64,000 nucleotides of DNA from Alphaproteobacteria bacterium (lineage in GTDB: Bacteria; Pseudomonadota; Alphaproteobacteria; JACAEB01), in contig JACKLE010000002.1 in assembly GCA_024236075.1 (NCBI GenBank), positions 248,001-312,000 of the forward strand, read 5' to 3'. A program made the translations under genes and the position numbers. Numbering within the stretch: position 1 is the stretch's first letter; every line of letters begins with the position of its first letter. This document shows positions 8,759 through 18,015 of this stretch, one piece after another. Below the pieces are notes generated by a model that searched no databases, was not told where the DNA came from, and was given only the letters and a program-made list of their open reading frames with translations.

Positions 8759-9628
8759 ATGAGAGGCATTCCGGGCATGATCGGTTGGGCGGAACGGATC
8801 TGGCGCGCGGGGACCGGCGCCCTCCTTTGGCTTCTCGCGGGCATGTCCCTCGCCGCCGCCGAGGAGCCTCAGCCCGGAGAGATCAATTTCCAGCCGGCCG
8901 CGAGTCCGCTCGCCGAGGAGGTGCACAGTTTCCACCACCTCCTTCTCTACGTCATCACGGCGATCGCGCTCCTCGTCCTGCTGCTCCTCATCTACGTCGT
9001 GCTGCGCTACAACAAGCGCGCCAATCCGACCCCCCGCAAATTCCATCACAACACGCTGGTCGAGGTCCTCTGGACCGCCATCCCGGTCATCGTCCTCATC
9101 CTGATCGCGGTGCCCTCGTTCCGCCTGCTCTACCTTTCGGACCGCATTCCGGACGCGGACATCACGATCAAGGTGACCGGGCAGAACTGGTATTGGGACT
9201 ATGAGTATCCGGACGAGGGCGAGTGGACGCTCTCCTCGCATCTCCTTCCCGAGGACGAGGCCAAGAAGACGGGGCAGACCTGGCTTCTCGCCGTGGACGA
9301 CCACCCCGTCGTGCCCGTCAACGCCGTCGTGCGCGTCCAGGTGACGGCCTATGACAGGCTTCATTCCTGGACGGTTCCGGCCTTCGGCATCAAGGTCGAC
9401 GCCGTTCCCGGCCGCCTCAACGAAACCTGGTTCCAGGCGACCCGCGAAGGGACGTTCTACGGGCAGTGCTCGGAGATTTGCGGGCCCAAGCACGCCTTCA
9501 TGCCGATCCAGGTCGAGGTGGTGAGCCAGGAGAAGTACCAGGCCTGGCTGGCCGAGACGAAGGGCAGGCTCGCGGCCGCCGACGGCCCGGCCCCCGCGCG
9601 CCTCGCCGCGCTCGGCTCCGGCAAGTGA
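8759..9628 (+). CDS. ctaC: Cytochrome c oxidase subunit II (aa3 type)
   Basis: Subunit II of the aa3 terminal oxidase takes electrons from cytochrome c through its binuclear CuA centre on the periplasmic side. The 289-residue product has a signal segment (about 15-35), two transmembrane helices (about 61-82 and 102-120) and a cupredoxin domain. CuA ligands are visible as H202, C237, E239, C241, H245 and M248 in LHSW and GQCSEICGPKHAFMP; the aromatic electron-entry patch is QNWYWDYEY. ATG 8759 is chosen because it gives a plausible signal peptide behind GGGGCAAGAAAG; ATG 8777 is an alternative. It is the first gene of the oxidase cluster. Confidence 0.96.
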   Translation: MRGIPGMIGWAERIWRAGTGALLWLLAGMSLAAAEEPQPGEINFQPAASPLAEEVHSFHHLLLYVITAIALLVLLLLIYVVLRYNKRANPTPRKFHHNTLVEVLWTAIPVIVLILIAVPSFRLLYLSDRIPDADITIKVTGQNWYWDYEYPDEGEWTLSSHLLPEDEAKKTGQTWLLAVDDHPVVPVNAVVRVQVTAYDRLHSWTVPAFGIKVDAVPGRLNETWFQATREGTFYGQCSEICGPKHAFMPIQVEVVSQEKYQAWLAETKGRLAAADGPAPARLAALGSGK

Positions 9629-9648
9629 CGCAGAAGGGAACGAAGGCC

Positions 9649-11322
9649 ATGGCAAGCTCGACGAAGGCGTCTCACGGAGCATCGGGCCACGACGAGGCCC
9701 ATGGCGGCTATGGCGGCCACGGCGCGCCCGGCGGGATCATGCGCTGGGTGCAGTCCACGAACCACAAAGACATCGGCACGATGTACCTCATCTTCGCGGT
9801 CATCGCGGGGCTCATCGGCGGCGCGATGTCGCTCATCATCCGCCTGGAGCTCGCGGCGCCCGGCGTCAGCGTGGTCAGCCGGTTCGTCGGCGAGGGCGAT
9901 GCGGCCTTCCACTTCTACAACGTGCTGATCACGGCGCACGGGCTCATCATGATCTTCTTCATGGTGATGCCGGCGATGATCGGCGGCTTCGGCAACTGGT
10001 TCGTGCCCATCATGATCGGCGCGCCGGACATGGCGTTCCCGCGCATGAACAACATCTCGTTCTGGCTGCTGCCGGTCTCGATCACGCTGCTCGTCTGCTC
10101 GATGTTCGTGCCGAGCACCGGAAGCCTCAACGGCGTGGGCGGCGGCTGGGTGATCTATCCGCCGCTCTCCACGAGCGGGCAGCCCGGTCCCGCCATGGAC
10201 CTCGCCATTTTGTCGCTTCACATAGCGGGGGCGTCCTCGATCCTGGGCGCCATCAACTTCATCACGACCATCTTCAACATGCGCGCGCCGGGCATGACGC
10301 TCTTCCGCATGCCGCTCTTCTGCTGGTCGATCCTCATCACGGCCTTCCTGCTGCTGCTCTCGCTGCCCGTGCTCGCGGGCGCGATCACCATGCTGCTCAC
10401 GGACCGCAATTTCGGCACGGCCTTCTTCGATCCGCAGCACGGGGGCGATCCGCTCCTCTTCCAGCACCTTTTCTGGTTCTTCGGCCATCCGGAGGTCTAC
10501 ATCCTGATCCTGCCGGGCTTCGGCATGATCAGCCACATCGTCTCGACCTTCTCCAAGAAGCCCGTCTTCGGCTATCTCGGCATGGTCTGGGCGATGATCT
10601 CCATCGGCTTCATCGGCTTCATCGTGTGGGCCCACCACATGTTCACGGTGGGCATGGCCGTCGACCTCAAGGCCTATTTCGTGGCCGCGACGATGATCAT
10701 CGCGGTGCCGACGGGCATCAAGATCTTCTCCTGGATCGCCACCATGTGGGGCGGCTCGATCGACCTCAAGACGCCGATGCTCTGGGCCATCGGCTTCATC
10801 TTCCTCTTCACCATCGGGGGCGTCACGGGCGTCGTGCTCGCCAATGCGGGCATCGACCACGCGCTGCACGACACCTACTACGTGGTCGCGCATTTCCACT
10901 ACGTGCTCTCGATGGGCGCGGTCTTCGCCATCTTCGCCGGCTTCTACTACTGGTTCGGCAAGATGACCGGATACAAATATTCCGAGGGGCTCGGGCAGCT
11001 GCATTTCTGGATGACGTTCATCGGCGTCAACCTCATCTTCTTCCCGCAGCACTTCCTCGGCCTCGCGGGCATGCCGCGCCGCTATGTGGACTATCCGGAG
11101 GCCTTCGCCTTCTGGAACCACTGGTCCTCGATCGGCAGCTACATCGCCTCGGCCGGCGTCCTGGTCTTCCTCTTCATGCTGGGCGAGGCCTTTGTGCGCC
11201 GCCGCAAGGAGGTCGCCAATCCCTGGGGCGAAGGCGCGACGACGCTCGAGTGGACGCTTCCCTCGCCGCCGCCCTTCCACCAGTTCAACGAGCTGCCGCA
11301 TATCGGCCCGGCCGGGCATTGA
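9649..11322 (+). CDS. ctaD: Cytochrome c oxidase subunit I (aa3 type)
   Basis: Subunit I is the catalytic, proton-pumping core that reduces O2 to water at the heme a3-CuB site. The 557-residue protein has 12 hydrophobic helices after a His/Gly-rich 30-residue leader. Low-spin heme a ligands are H97 (TAHGL) and H417, the heme a3 ligand is H415 (AHFHY), and CuB ligands are H280, H329 and H330 (FGHPEVY, WAHHMF), with the crosslinked Tyr at 284. The D-channel segment NWFVPIMIGAPDMAFPRMNN is present. It starts 20 bases after ctaC behind AGAAGGGAACGAAGG. Ligand arrangement and neighbours indicate a standard aa3 enzyme. Confidence 0.98.
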   Translation: MASSTKASHGASGHDEAHGGYGGHGAPGGIMRWVQSTNHKDIGTMYLIFAVIAGLIGGAMSLIIRLELAAPGVSVVSRFVGEGDAAFHFYNVLITAHGLIMIFFMVMPAMIGGFGNWFVPIMIGAPDMAFPRMNNISFWLLPVSITLLVCSMFVPSTGSLNGVGGGWVIYPPLSTSGQPGPAMDLAILSLHIAGASSILGAINFITTIFNMRAPGMTLFRMPLFCWSILITAFLLLLSLPVLAGAITMLLTDRNFGTAFFDPQHGGDPLLFQHLFWFFGHPEVYILILPGFGMISHIVSTFSKKPVFGYLGMVWAMISIGFIGFIVWAHHMFTVGMAVDLKAYFVAATMIIAVPTGIKIFSWIATMWGGSIDLKTPMLWAIGFIFLFTIGGVTGVVLANAGIDHALHDTYYVVAHFHYVLSMGAVFAIFAGFYYWFGKMTGYKYSEGLGQLHFWMTFIGVNLIFFPQHFLGLAGMPRRYVDYPEAFAFWNHWSSIGSYIASAGVLVFLFMLGEAFVRRRKEVANPWGEGATTLEWTLPSPPPFHQFNELPHIGPAGH

Positions 11323-11431
11323 TCCGGCCGCCGCGCGCGGCGGGCGCGCGAGGAATGCAGCGATCGACCCGGCGGAGCGCGCCGCCCGCGCGGCGCGCCC
11401 ACGCCGGGTCCGAACGTCTTGGTAGGGACAG

Positions 11432-12373
11432 GTGACCGACGCAGCCTTCGACATCGAGCTTTCCCGCGCCGGCCGCGCCGAGCCGGGAGACTATGTCGCG
11501 CTCCTGAAGCCGCGCGTCATGTCGCTCGCGGTGTTCACGAGCCTCGTCGGGCTCGCGATCGCTCCGGGCGCGGTGCATCCCGTCCTCGGCGCCGTCGCGG
11601 TTCTCGCCATCGCCGTCGGCGCGGGCGCCGCGGGGGCGCTGAACATGTGGTACGACGCCGACATCGACGCGCTGATGGCGCGCACCGCCGCGCGTCCCAT
11701 TCCGCAGGGCCGCGTGGCCCGCGAGGAGGCGCTCGCCTTCGGCCTCTTCCTGTCGGTCTTCGCGGTGACCGCGCTCTGGATGGCGACGAATGTGCTCGCC
11801 GCCGGGCTGCTCGCCTTCACGATCTTCTTCTACGTCGTCGTCTACACCATGGTCCTGAAGCGCCGCACGCCGCAGAACATCGTCATCGGCGGCGCGGCGG
11901 GCGCGCTGCCGCCCGTCATCGGTTGGGCCGCGGCGACGGGCCATCTCTCGGCCGAGCCGCTGGTGCTCTTCCTCATCGTGTTCCTGTGGACGCCGCCCCA
12001 TTTCTGGGCGCTCGCGCTGGTGCGCTCCTCGGACTATGCGCGGGCCGGCGTGCCGATGCTCCCCAATGTCGCGGGCGAGGCGGCGACGTGGGCCCACATT
12101 CTCGGCTATGCGCTCGCGCTGGTGCCGGCGAGCCTCCTGCCGCTCGTCCTCGGCTTCGCCGGTCCGCTCTACGGGCTGGCGGCGGCGGGCGGCGGCGCGG
12201 CGTTCCTCTACCTGTCCTGGCGGCTCGCGCGCCGCGGCGCGGCGGGCGATGCGGCGGGCGCGCGGATCGCCGCCAAGCGCCTCTTCGCCGTCTCCATCCT
12301 CTACCTCTTCCTCCTCTTCGCGACGCTGCTCGCGGAGGCGATTCTCGGCCTTCCGATCGGCGCGGGCCCATGA
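11432..12373 (+). CDS. ctaB: Heme O synthase (protoheme IX farnesyltransferase)
   Basis: CtaB adds a farnesyl group to heme b to make heme O, the precursor of heme A for the aa3 oxidase. The 313-residue UbiA-family membrane protein carries the prenyl-diphosphate motif NMWYDADIDALMART and the second conserved segment YTMVLKRRTPQNIVIGG, with about nine hydrophobic helices. The start is a GTG at 11432. It lies 109 bases after ctaD, and its stop overlaps the following small gene as ATGA, linking it to the assembly-factor part of the cluster. Confidence 0.96.
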   Translation: MTDAAFDIELSRAGRAEPGDYVALLKPRVMSLAVFTSLVGLAIAPGAVHPVLGAVAVLAIAVGAGAAGALNMWYDADIDALMARTAARPIPQGRVAREEALAFGLFLSVFAVTALWMATNVLAAGLLAFTIFFYVVVYTMVLKRRTPQNIVIGGAAGALPPVIGWAAATGHLSAEPLVLFLIVFLWTPPHFWALALVRSSDYARAGVPMLPNVAGEAATWAHILGYALALVPASLLPLVLGFAGPLYGLAAAGGGAAFLYLSWRLARRGAAGDAAGARIAAKRLFAVSILYLFLLFATLLAEAILGLPIGAGP

Positions 12374-12522
12374 GCGCGCCGGGCGACATGCCGCCCGACG
12401 GCGAGGCGGCCCGGCGCCGCCGCAGCCTCGCCATCGCCCTGGCGCTGGGGGCCTTCGTGCTGCTCGTCTTCGTCGTCACCATCGTCCGTCTCGGCGGCAA
12501 TGCCGCCGCCCCGGGCTATTAG
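12370..12522 (+). CDS. coxF: CoxF-like small membrane protein of the oxidase cluster
   Basis: A 50-residue protein with an Arg-rich turn (EAARRRRS) and a single hydrophobic helix (about 20-40), ending NAAAPGY. Its start overlaps the ctaB stop as ATGA and it ends 14 bases before ctaG. A short one-helix gene in exactly this place is common in alphaproteobacterial ctaB-ctaG clusters and is annotated CoxF there; its biochemical role is not settled. The length is below many gene-calling cut-offs, but overlap and position make it convincing. Confidence 0.8.
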   Translation: MSAPGDMPPDGEAARRRRSLAIALALGAFVLLVFVVTIVRLGGNAAAPGY

Positions 12523-12536
12523 GAGGCGTGCCGAGG

Positions 12537-13148
12537 ATGGACGCGCGCGATCGCCGGAAGCAGGACCAGCGCGGACAGATCATCGTGTTCTGCTGCCTCG
12601 TGGCCGCGCTCGGCATGCTCGGGGCCTCCTTCGCCGCCGTTCCGCTCTACCGCATGTTCTGCCAGGTGACCGGCTTCGGGGGCACGACGCAGGTCGCCAC
12701 GGCCGCGCCCGACATCGTGCTCGACCGCAAGGTGGTGGTGCGCTTCGATTCGAACGTCAGCCGCGAGCTGCCCTGGCGCTTCGTGCCCGCGCAGCGCTCG
12801 GTCAAGGTCCGCCTCGGCGAGCGCACGCTCGTCGCCTACCGCGCGACCAATCTTTCCGACCGTCCGCTCGTCGGCACGGCGACCTTCAACGTGACGCCGG
12901 ACAAGGTCGGCTCCTATTTCGACAAGCTGCAATGCTTCTGCTTCACCGAGCAGCGGCTGGAGCCCGGCGAGACGGTGGACATGCCGGTGACCTTCTTCGT
13001 CGATCCCGCGCTCGCCGACGACCCGCTCCTCGACGAGGTCAAGACGATCACGCTGTCCTATACGTTCTACGAGGCGAAAAAGGCGACGGCCGCCCTCGAT
13101 GCCGGCGGCGCGTCTGTGCGGCAGGGCGACGCGGCGCGGACGAATTGA
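12537..13148 (+). CDS. ctaG: Cytochrome c oxidase assembly protein CtaG/Cox11
   Basis: CtaG (Cox11) delivers copper to the CuB site of subunit I. The 203-residue protein has one N-terminal transmembrane helix (about 15-36) followed by PLYRMFCQVTGFGGTTQ, then a periplasmic immunoglobulin-like domain with the copper-binding pair in KLQCFCFTEQ and the conserved VDMPVTFFVDP stretch. An extra Cys in YRMFCQV matches the family. The ATG at 12537 follows GGAGGCGTGCCGAGG. Position between coxF and ctaE is the usual one. Confidence 0.96.
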   Translation: MDARDRRKQDQRGQIIVFCCLVAALGMLGASFAAVPLYRMFCQVTGFGGTTQVATAAPDIVLDRKVVVRFDSNVSRELPWRFVPAQRSVKVRLGERTLVAYRATNLSDRPLVGTATFNVTPDKVGSYFDKLQCFCFTEQRLEPGETVDMPVTFFVDPALADDPLLDEVKTITLSYTFYEAKKATAALDAGGASVRQGDAARTN

Positions 13149-13245
13149 GGCAGGGGCGCATTGAAAAGCGCCGCGAATTGAGGCACGAGACGCTGCGGCC
13201 CCGTCCCTCGCGCGGTCGCAGGGAAGGGGCAAGGAGAGGCGGGCC

Positions 13246-14100
13246 ATGGCCGACCACGGCGAAGTGAAGCACGACTACCATCTCGTCAATCCGAGCTCCT
13301 GGCCCGTCGTCGGCTCCATCGGAGCGCTCGTCTTCGCCTTCGGCCTCATCCACTGGATGCAGGCCGCGAAGGGCAATCACTTCCTCCCGGTTCCGGAGGG
13401 CGTCCCGCCCTATGCCGTCTTCTTGATCGGCGCCCTCATCATCGCCTGGACGATGATCGGCTGGTGGGGCGACGTCATCAAGGAAGCCGAGGTCGAGAAG
13501 GTCCACACGCCCGTCGTCGTGATCGGCCTGCGCTACGGCATGGCGCTCTTCATCGCCTCCGAGGTGATGTTCTTCGTCGCCTGGTTCTGGGCCTATTTCA
13601 ACGCGGCGCTCTTTCCGCACGACCGCGGCCTCGCGGGCTGGCCGCCGGAGGGCATCGTTGCCTTCGATCCCTGGCACCTGCCGATCGTGAACACGCTCAT
13701 CCTGCTGACGTCCGGCACCACGGTCACCTGGGCGCACCATGCGCTCCAGCACGGCAACCGCGCGGCCGTGAAGGCGGGCCTCTGGCTCACCATCCTGCTC
13801 GGCATCTCGTTCACCTGCGTGCAGGCGATCGAGTACAGCACCGCGGGCTTCGGCTTCGCCCACAACATCTACGGCGCCACCTTCTTCATGGCGACGGGCT
13901 TCCACGGCTTCCACGTCATCGTGGGCACGATCTTCCTCATCGTGATCCTCATCCAGGTCTATCGCGGCCATTTCTCGCCCGAGCGCCATTTCGGCTTCGA
14001 GGCGGCGGCGTGGTATTGGCATTTCGTCGACGTGGTCTGGCTCTTCCTTTTCGCGGCCATCTATCTCGGCAGCGCGGGCGGCGCGACCGGCCACCACTAG
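13246..14100 (+). CDS. ctaE: Cytochrome c oxidase subunit III (aa3 type)
   Basis: Subunit III stabilises the aa3 oxidase and supports proton uptake. The 284-residue, seven-helix protein shows the family blocks YHLVNPSSWP, EVMFFVAWFWAYFN, SGTTVTWAHHAL, GFHGFHVIVGTIFL and WYWHFVDVVWLFLF. The start at 13246 follows a strong AAGGAGAGG ribosome site. A 97-base gap separates it from ctaG, and DUF983 and SURF1 genes follow, completing the assembly set. Confidence 0.97.
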   Translation: MADHGEVKHDYHLVNPSSWPVVGSIGALVFAFGLIHWMQAAKGNHFLPVPEGVPPYAVFLIGALIIAWTMIGWWGDVIKEAEVEKVHTPVVVIGLRYGMALFIASEVMFFVAWFWAYFNAALFPHDRGLAGWPPEGIVAFDPWHLPIVNTLILLTSGTTVTWAHHALQHGNRAAVKAGLWLTILLGISFTCVQAIEYSTAGFGFAHNIYGATFFMATGFHGFHVIVGTIFLIVILIQVYRGHFSPERHFGFEAAAWYWHFVDVVWLFLFAAIYLGSAGGATGHH

Positions 14101-14152
14101 GCCGGCGACAGCTCGGAACGAGCCGGGCCTGAACCGGGAGAGGCGCCACGGC

Positions 14153-14506
14153 GTGACCAATCCCTATCTCGCGGGCTTCAGGAGCCGCTGCCCACGCTGC
14201 GGCGAGGGCAAGCTGTTTGCGGGCTATCTCACCGTCGCCCCGCGCTGCGACCATTGCGGCCTCGACCTCGCGGAGATCGACACCGGCGACGGGCCGGCCT
14301 TCTTCGTCGTCCTGGTGGTGGGCGCCATCGTCGCGCCGCTGGCCCTCGCGCTCGAGACGCTGAAGCAGCCGCCCTATTGGGTGCATGCCGTGATCTGGGG
14401 CCCGCTGACGCTCGGCCTCATCTTCGCGCTGCTGCCCGCCTTCAAGGGCGTGCTCGTCGCGGCGCATTACGCGCAAGGGCACGGGACGCCGCCCGGCGAG
14501 GCCTGA
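14153..14506 (+). CDS. DUF983 family protein
   Basis: A 117-residue membrane protein. The N-terminal part has two CxxC pairs, CPRCGEGKLF and CDHCGLDL, which could bind metal; two hydrophobic helices follow (about 45-65 and 75-98), with the family signature DTGDGPAFFVVLVVGAIV. DUF983 genes are often found between ctaE and SURF1 in alphaproteobacteria, pointing to a part in oxidase assembly that remains unproven. The start is a GTG at 14153. The TGA stop overlaps the SURF1 ATG by one base. Confidence 0.88.
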   Translation: MTNPYLAGFRSRCPRCGEGKLFAGYLTVAPRCDHCGLDLAEIDTGDGPAFFVVLVVGAIVAPLALALETLKQPPYWVHAVIWGPLTLGLIFALLPAFKGVLVAAHYAQGHGTPPGEA

Positions 14507-15225
14507 TGCTCCGCTTCCGGCCGCTGCCCGTCCTCACCGTCGCGACGCTGACGGCGCTCGCGATCCTCGTCGCGCTCGGCAATTGGCAGATGCGCCGCCT
14601 CGCCTGGAAGGAGGGCCTCGTCGCGCAGATCGGCGCGCGCGCGACGGCGAGCGCGCGCCCGCTCGACGAGGCGCTCGCGGAAGGCGGGACGCCGGCCGAT
14701 CTCGCCTATACGCGGGTGCGCGCGACGGGGCGTTTCGACCATGCCCGCGAGGCCTATGTCTTCACGACCCATGACGGCGTCCCCGGCTTTCTCGTGGTGA
14801 CGCCGCTCCTGCGGGAGGCCGGCCCCCCGGTTCTGGTCGAGCGCGGCTTCGTTCCCGAGCGCGCCCGCGCGCCGCAGACGCGCCCGGAGGGCCAGATCGA
14901 GGGGACGGTGGAGGTCGTGGGGCTTCTGCGTCCGGCCGAGCGGCCGGGCCTCTTCACGCCGCAGCCGGACCTCGCGGCGCGAATCTTCTATGCGGCGGAC
15001 CTCGACGCCATCGCTGCCGCCGCGGGCGTCGCGGCGCCGGCGCCGGTCTTCGTCGCGGCGGAGGCGGGCGAGGCGCCAGGAGGGCTGCCGCAGGGCGGCG
15101 TCACCGAGCTCGCGCCGCGCAACCCCCATCTCGGCTATGCGCTCACCTGGTACGGCTTCGCGGTCGTCCTCGTCGCCGTCTATCTCGCCTATCACCGCGC
15201 CCGGGGCCGCCTCGCCTGGCGCTAG
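14506..15225 (+). CDS. SURF1 family oxidase assembly protein
   Basis: SURF1 proteins help insert heme A into subunit I. The 239-residue protein has the expected layout: an N-terminal helix ending LGNWQMRRLAWKEGLV, a periplasmic beta-rich domain with GVPGFLVVTPLL and VERGFVP, then RNPHLGYALTWYGFAVVLVAVYLAY as the C-terminal helix. The start overlaps the DUF983 stop (TGATG), so the two are probably translationally coupled. It is the last clear oxidase gene before thrC. Confidence 0.94.
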   Translation: MLRFRPLPVLTVATLTALAILVALGNWQMRRLAWKEGLVAQIGARATASARPLDEALAEGGTPADLAYTRVRATGRFDHAREAYVFTTHDGVPGFLVVTPLLREAGPPVLVERGFVPERARAPQTRPEGQIEGTVEVVGLLRPAERPGLFTPQPDLAARIFYAADLDAIAAAAGVAAPAPVFVAAEAGEAPGGLPQGGVTELAPRNPHLGYALTWYGFAVVLVAVYLAYHRARGRLAWR

Positions 15226-15291
15226 GGCCCCTTGAATCCGGGCCCGCGACCGGCAAGTGTCTGCGCGAAGCCGAGAAGAGGTAGAGACGCG

Positions 15292-16689
15292 TTGGAATAC
15301 ATCTCGACGAGAGGCGAGGCCCCGGCGGCATATTTCGAGGAGGTGCTGCTCAGGGGGCTCGCTCCCGACGGCGGCCTCTATGTGCCGCGCGCCTGGCCGC
15401 ATCTGTCGCGCGGCGAGATCGAGGCGCTCCGCGGGCTTTCCTATGCCGATCTCGCCGCGGCGCTCCTCGCTCCGTTCGTCGGCGAGGCGGTCGCCCCGGG
15501 CGATCTCGAGCGCATCCTCGCCGACGGCGCGGCCGCCATGGGCCACGCGGCCGTGACGCCGCTCGTCCAGCTCGACGAGCGCACCTTCCTCCTCGAGCTC
15601 TTCCACGGGCCCACGCTCGCCTTCAAGGACGTGGCGCTGCAGCTTTTGGGGCGCCTCTTCGCCCATGTGCTGGAGCGGCGGGGCGAGGCCCTCACCATCC
15701 TCGGCGCGACCTCGGGCGACACGGGCTCGGCGGCGATCGAGGCCGTCCGTGGACGGGCGAACATGGAGATCTTCATTCTCCATCCCAAGGACCGGGTGAG
15801 CCGCATCCAGCGCCTGCAGATGACGACGGTCGCCGAGCCGAACGTGCACAACATCGCGCTCGAAGGCACGTTCGACGACTGCCAGGCCATCGTGAAGGCG
15901 CTCTTCGCCGACGCGGATCTGCGCGACGAGCTCGCCCTCTCGTCCATCAACTCGATCAACTGGGCGCGCATCATGGCCCAGATCGTCTACTACTTCGCAT
16001 CGGCGCTCGCGCTCGGAGCCCCGGAGCGCCCGGTCGCCTTCTCCGTGCCGACGGGCAATTTCGGCGACGTCTATGCCGGCTACGCGGCCGCGCGCATGGG
16101 CCTTCCCGTCGAGCGCCTCCTCGTCGCCACGAACGTCAACGACATCCTCGAGCGCGCGCTCCGCACCGGCGAGTACGAGGTGCGCGACGTCGTCGCCACC
16201 ATGAGCCCCTCAATGGACATTCAGGTCGCCTCGAATTTCGAGCGCCTGCTCTTCGACGCGCACGACCGCAACGCGCGCAGCGTGCAGGCGCTCATGGCGC
16301 GGCTCAGGGAGACGGGACGCTTCACCATCGACGAGCCGGCGCTCGCGACGATGCGCGCGCATTTCTCGGCCGCGCGGGTCAGCGAGGAGGCGACGCTCGG
16401 CGCGATGCGGCGCGCCTGGACCGGGGCGGGCGAGCTCGTCGATCCGCATACGGCCGTTGCGCTGGCGGCCCTCGACTCCCAGCCCTTCGGCCGCGAGGTC
16501 GCGCGCGTCGTGCTCGCGACCGCCCATCCCGCGAAGTTTCCCGATCCGGTCGAGAAGGCGACGGGCGTGCGCCCCGCCTTGCCGGCGCGCCTCGCCGGTC
16601 TCGAGGAGCGCGCGGAAAGCTTCGCCGTGCTGCCCAACGACGTTTCCGCCGTGCGCGACTTCCTGCGCCGCGCACGCGCCCCGCGCTGA
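15292..16689 (+). CDS. thrC: Threonine synthase
   Basis: ThrC converts O-phospho-L-homoserine to L-threonine using pyridoxal phosphate. The 465-residue protein is the longer type II form. The N-terminus EYISTRGEAP and the PLP lysine in LAFKDVALQ are typical, as are GATSGDTGSAAIEA and SVPTGNFGDVYAGY. A TTG at 15292 is taken as start: it is preceded by GAAGAGGTAGAG and gives the conserved N-terminus, whereas the upstream in-frame ATG or GTG codons add non-homologous sequence. It lies 66 bases after SURF1, within a same-strand array that continues into the M16 peptidase. Confidence 0.95.
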   Translation: MEYISTRGEAPAAYFEEVLLRGLAPDGGLYVPRAWPHLSRGEIEALRGLSYADLAAALLAPFVGEAVAPGDLERILADGAAAMGHAAVTPLVQLDERTFLLELFHGPTLAFKDVALQLLGRLFAHVLERRGEALTILGATSGDTGSAAIEAVRGRANMEIFILHPKDRVSRIQRLQMTTVAEPNVHNIALEGTFDDCQAIVKALFADADLRDELALSSINSINWARIMAQIVYYFASALALGAPERPVAFSVPTGNFGDVYAGYAAARMGLPVERLLVATNVNDILERALRTGEYEVRDVVATMSPSMDIQVASNFERLLFDAHDRNARSVQALMARLRETGRFTIDEPALATMRAHFSAARVSEEATLGAMRRAWTGAGELVDPHTAVALAALDSQPFGREVARVVLATAHPAKFPDPVEKATGVRPALPARLAGLEERAESFAVLPNDVSAVRDFLRRARAPR

Positions 16690-16703
16690 AAGCGAGTTCT
16701 CCC

Positions 16704-17966
16704 ATGACCCTCAGCCAGAAGACCCTCGCCTCCGGACTCAAGGTCGTCGTCGACGCGCTGCCGCATGTCGAGACGGCGGCCGTCGGCGTCTACGTGCCGG
16801 TGGGCACGCGCAACGAGGAGGCCTCCGCCCACGGATTGTCGCATCTTCTCGAGCACATGGCCTTCAAGGGCACGGCGACGCGCTCGGCGCGCGAAATCGC
16901 CGAGGAGATCGAGGCGGTCGGCGGCTATCTCAACGCCTATACCGGCTATACCGAGACCGCCTACTACGCGCGCGTCCTGAAGGAGGATGTGGGCCTCGCC
17001 ATCGACCTCCTCGGCGACATCCTCGCGCGCTCGGCCTTCGCGCCGGACGAGCTCGAGCGCGAGCGGTCCGTCATCATCCAGGAGATCCGCCACGCCGAGG
17101 AGACGCCGGACGACATCGTCTTCGATCACCTCCAGTCCGTCGCCTTCGGCGGCCAGGCGCTGGGGCGCTCCGTGCTCGGAACGGCGGCCTCCGTCTCGGA
17201 GATCGCGCGCGAGGACATCGTCGCCTATATGAAGGCGCACTACACGGCCGACCGGGCCCTGCTCGTCGCGACGGGCGCCGTCGAGGCCGACGAGATCTTC
17301 ACGCTCGCGACGCGCGCGCTCGGCGGCCTGCCCGCGACCGGCCCGGCGCCGCGTCACGAGCCCGCGATCTTCACCGGCGGCCTCAAGCACGATGCGCGCG
17401 ACATCGAGCAGCTTCACCTCGCGCTCGGCCTTCCGGGCGTTCCGATCACGGACGAGCGCTTCTTCGCGCAGGGCGCGCTCGCCGAGATCCTCGGCGGCGG
17501 CATGTCCTCGCGCCTCTTCCAGAAGGTGCGCGAGGAGCGGGGGCTCGCCTATTCCGTCTACAGCTTCGCGCGCTCCTTCAACGATGGCGGGCTCTTCGGC
17601 GTCTATGCCGGCATCGACCCCGAGAATCTCGAGACGACGCTCGACCTCGTCGTCGGCGAGATCGAGGCCCTGACGCGCGAGGTCGGCCCGGCCGAGCTGC
17701 AGCGCGCCAAGGCGCAGATGAAGTCGGCGCTGCTCCGGGCCCGCGAGACGACGGGCGGGCGCATGGAGGCGCTGGCCGAGGACATGCTGCGCTTCCAGCG
17801 CGTGGTGCCGGTCTCGGAGATCGTCGCCCGCATCGAGCGCGTGGACGAGGGAACGGTTCGCGCGAGCGCGGCGCGGCTCCTGCGCGCCGGCGCGCCCGCG
17901 CTCGCCGTGGTGGGCGCGGGCGAGGCCGAGCGCGCCTTCGAGACGTCGCGGCGGCGATTCAGCTAA
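16704..17966 (+). CDS. M16 family zinc peptidase (processing-peptidase like)
   Basis: A 420-residue insulinase-family peptidase with the inverted zinc motif H47-LLE-H51 in SHLLEHMAFKGT and the distal glutamate region in VIIQEIRHAEETPDD. Two M16 halves are present, the second with GGGMSSRLFQKVREERGLAYSVYSF. Proteins of this kind are the bacterial relatives of the mitochondrial processing peptidase beta subunit. No signal peptide is visible. It starts 14 bases after thrC, the usual alphaproteobacterial order. The physiological substrate is unknown. Confidence 0.93.
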   Translation: MTLSQKTLASGLKVVVDALPHVETAAVGVYVPVGTRNEEASAHGLSHLLEHMAFKGTATRSAREIAEEIEAVGGYLNAYTGYTETAYYARVLKEDVGLAIDLLGDILARSAFAPDELERERSVIIQEIRHAEETPDDIVFDHLQSVAFGGQALGRSVLGTAASVSEIAREDIVAYMKAHYTADRALLVATGAVEADEIFTLATRALGGLPATGPAPRHEPAIFTGGLKHDARDIEQLHLALGLPGVPITDERFFAQGALAEILGGGMSSRLFQKVREERGLAYSVYSFARSFNDGGLFGVYAGIDPENLETTLDLVVGEIEALTREVGPAELQRAKAQMKSALLRARETTGGRMEALAEDMLRFQRVVPVSEIVARIERVDEGTVRASAARLLRAGAPALAVVGAGEAERAFETSRRRFS

Positions 17967-18015
17967 AATCGCAAAGGCGCGGTTCCGCGCGGGGGGCAGA
18001 GCGAAAGGCAGGCGC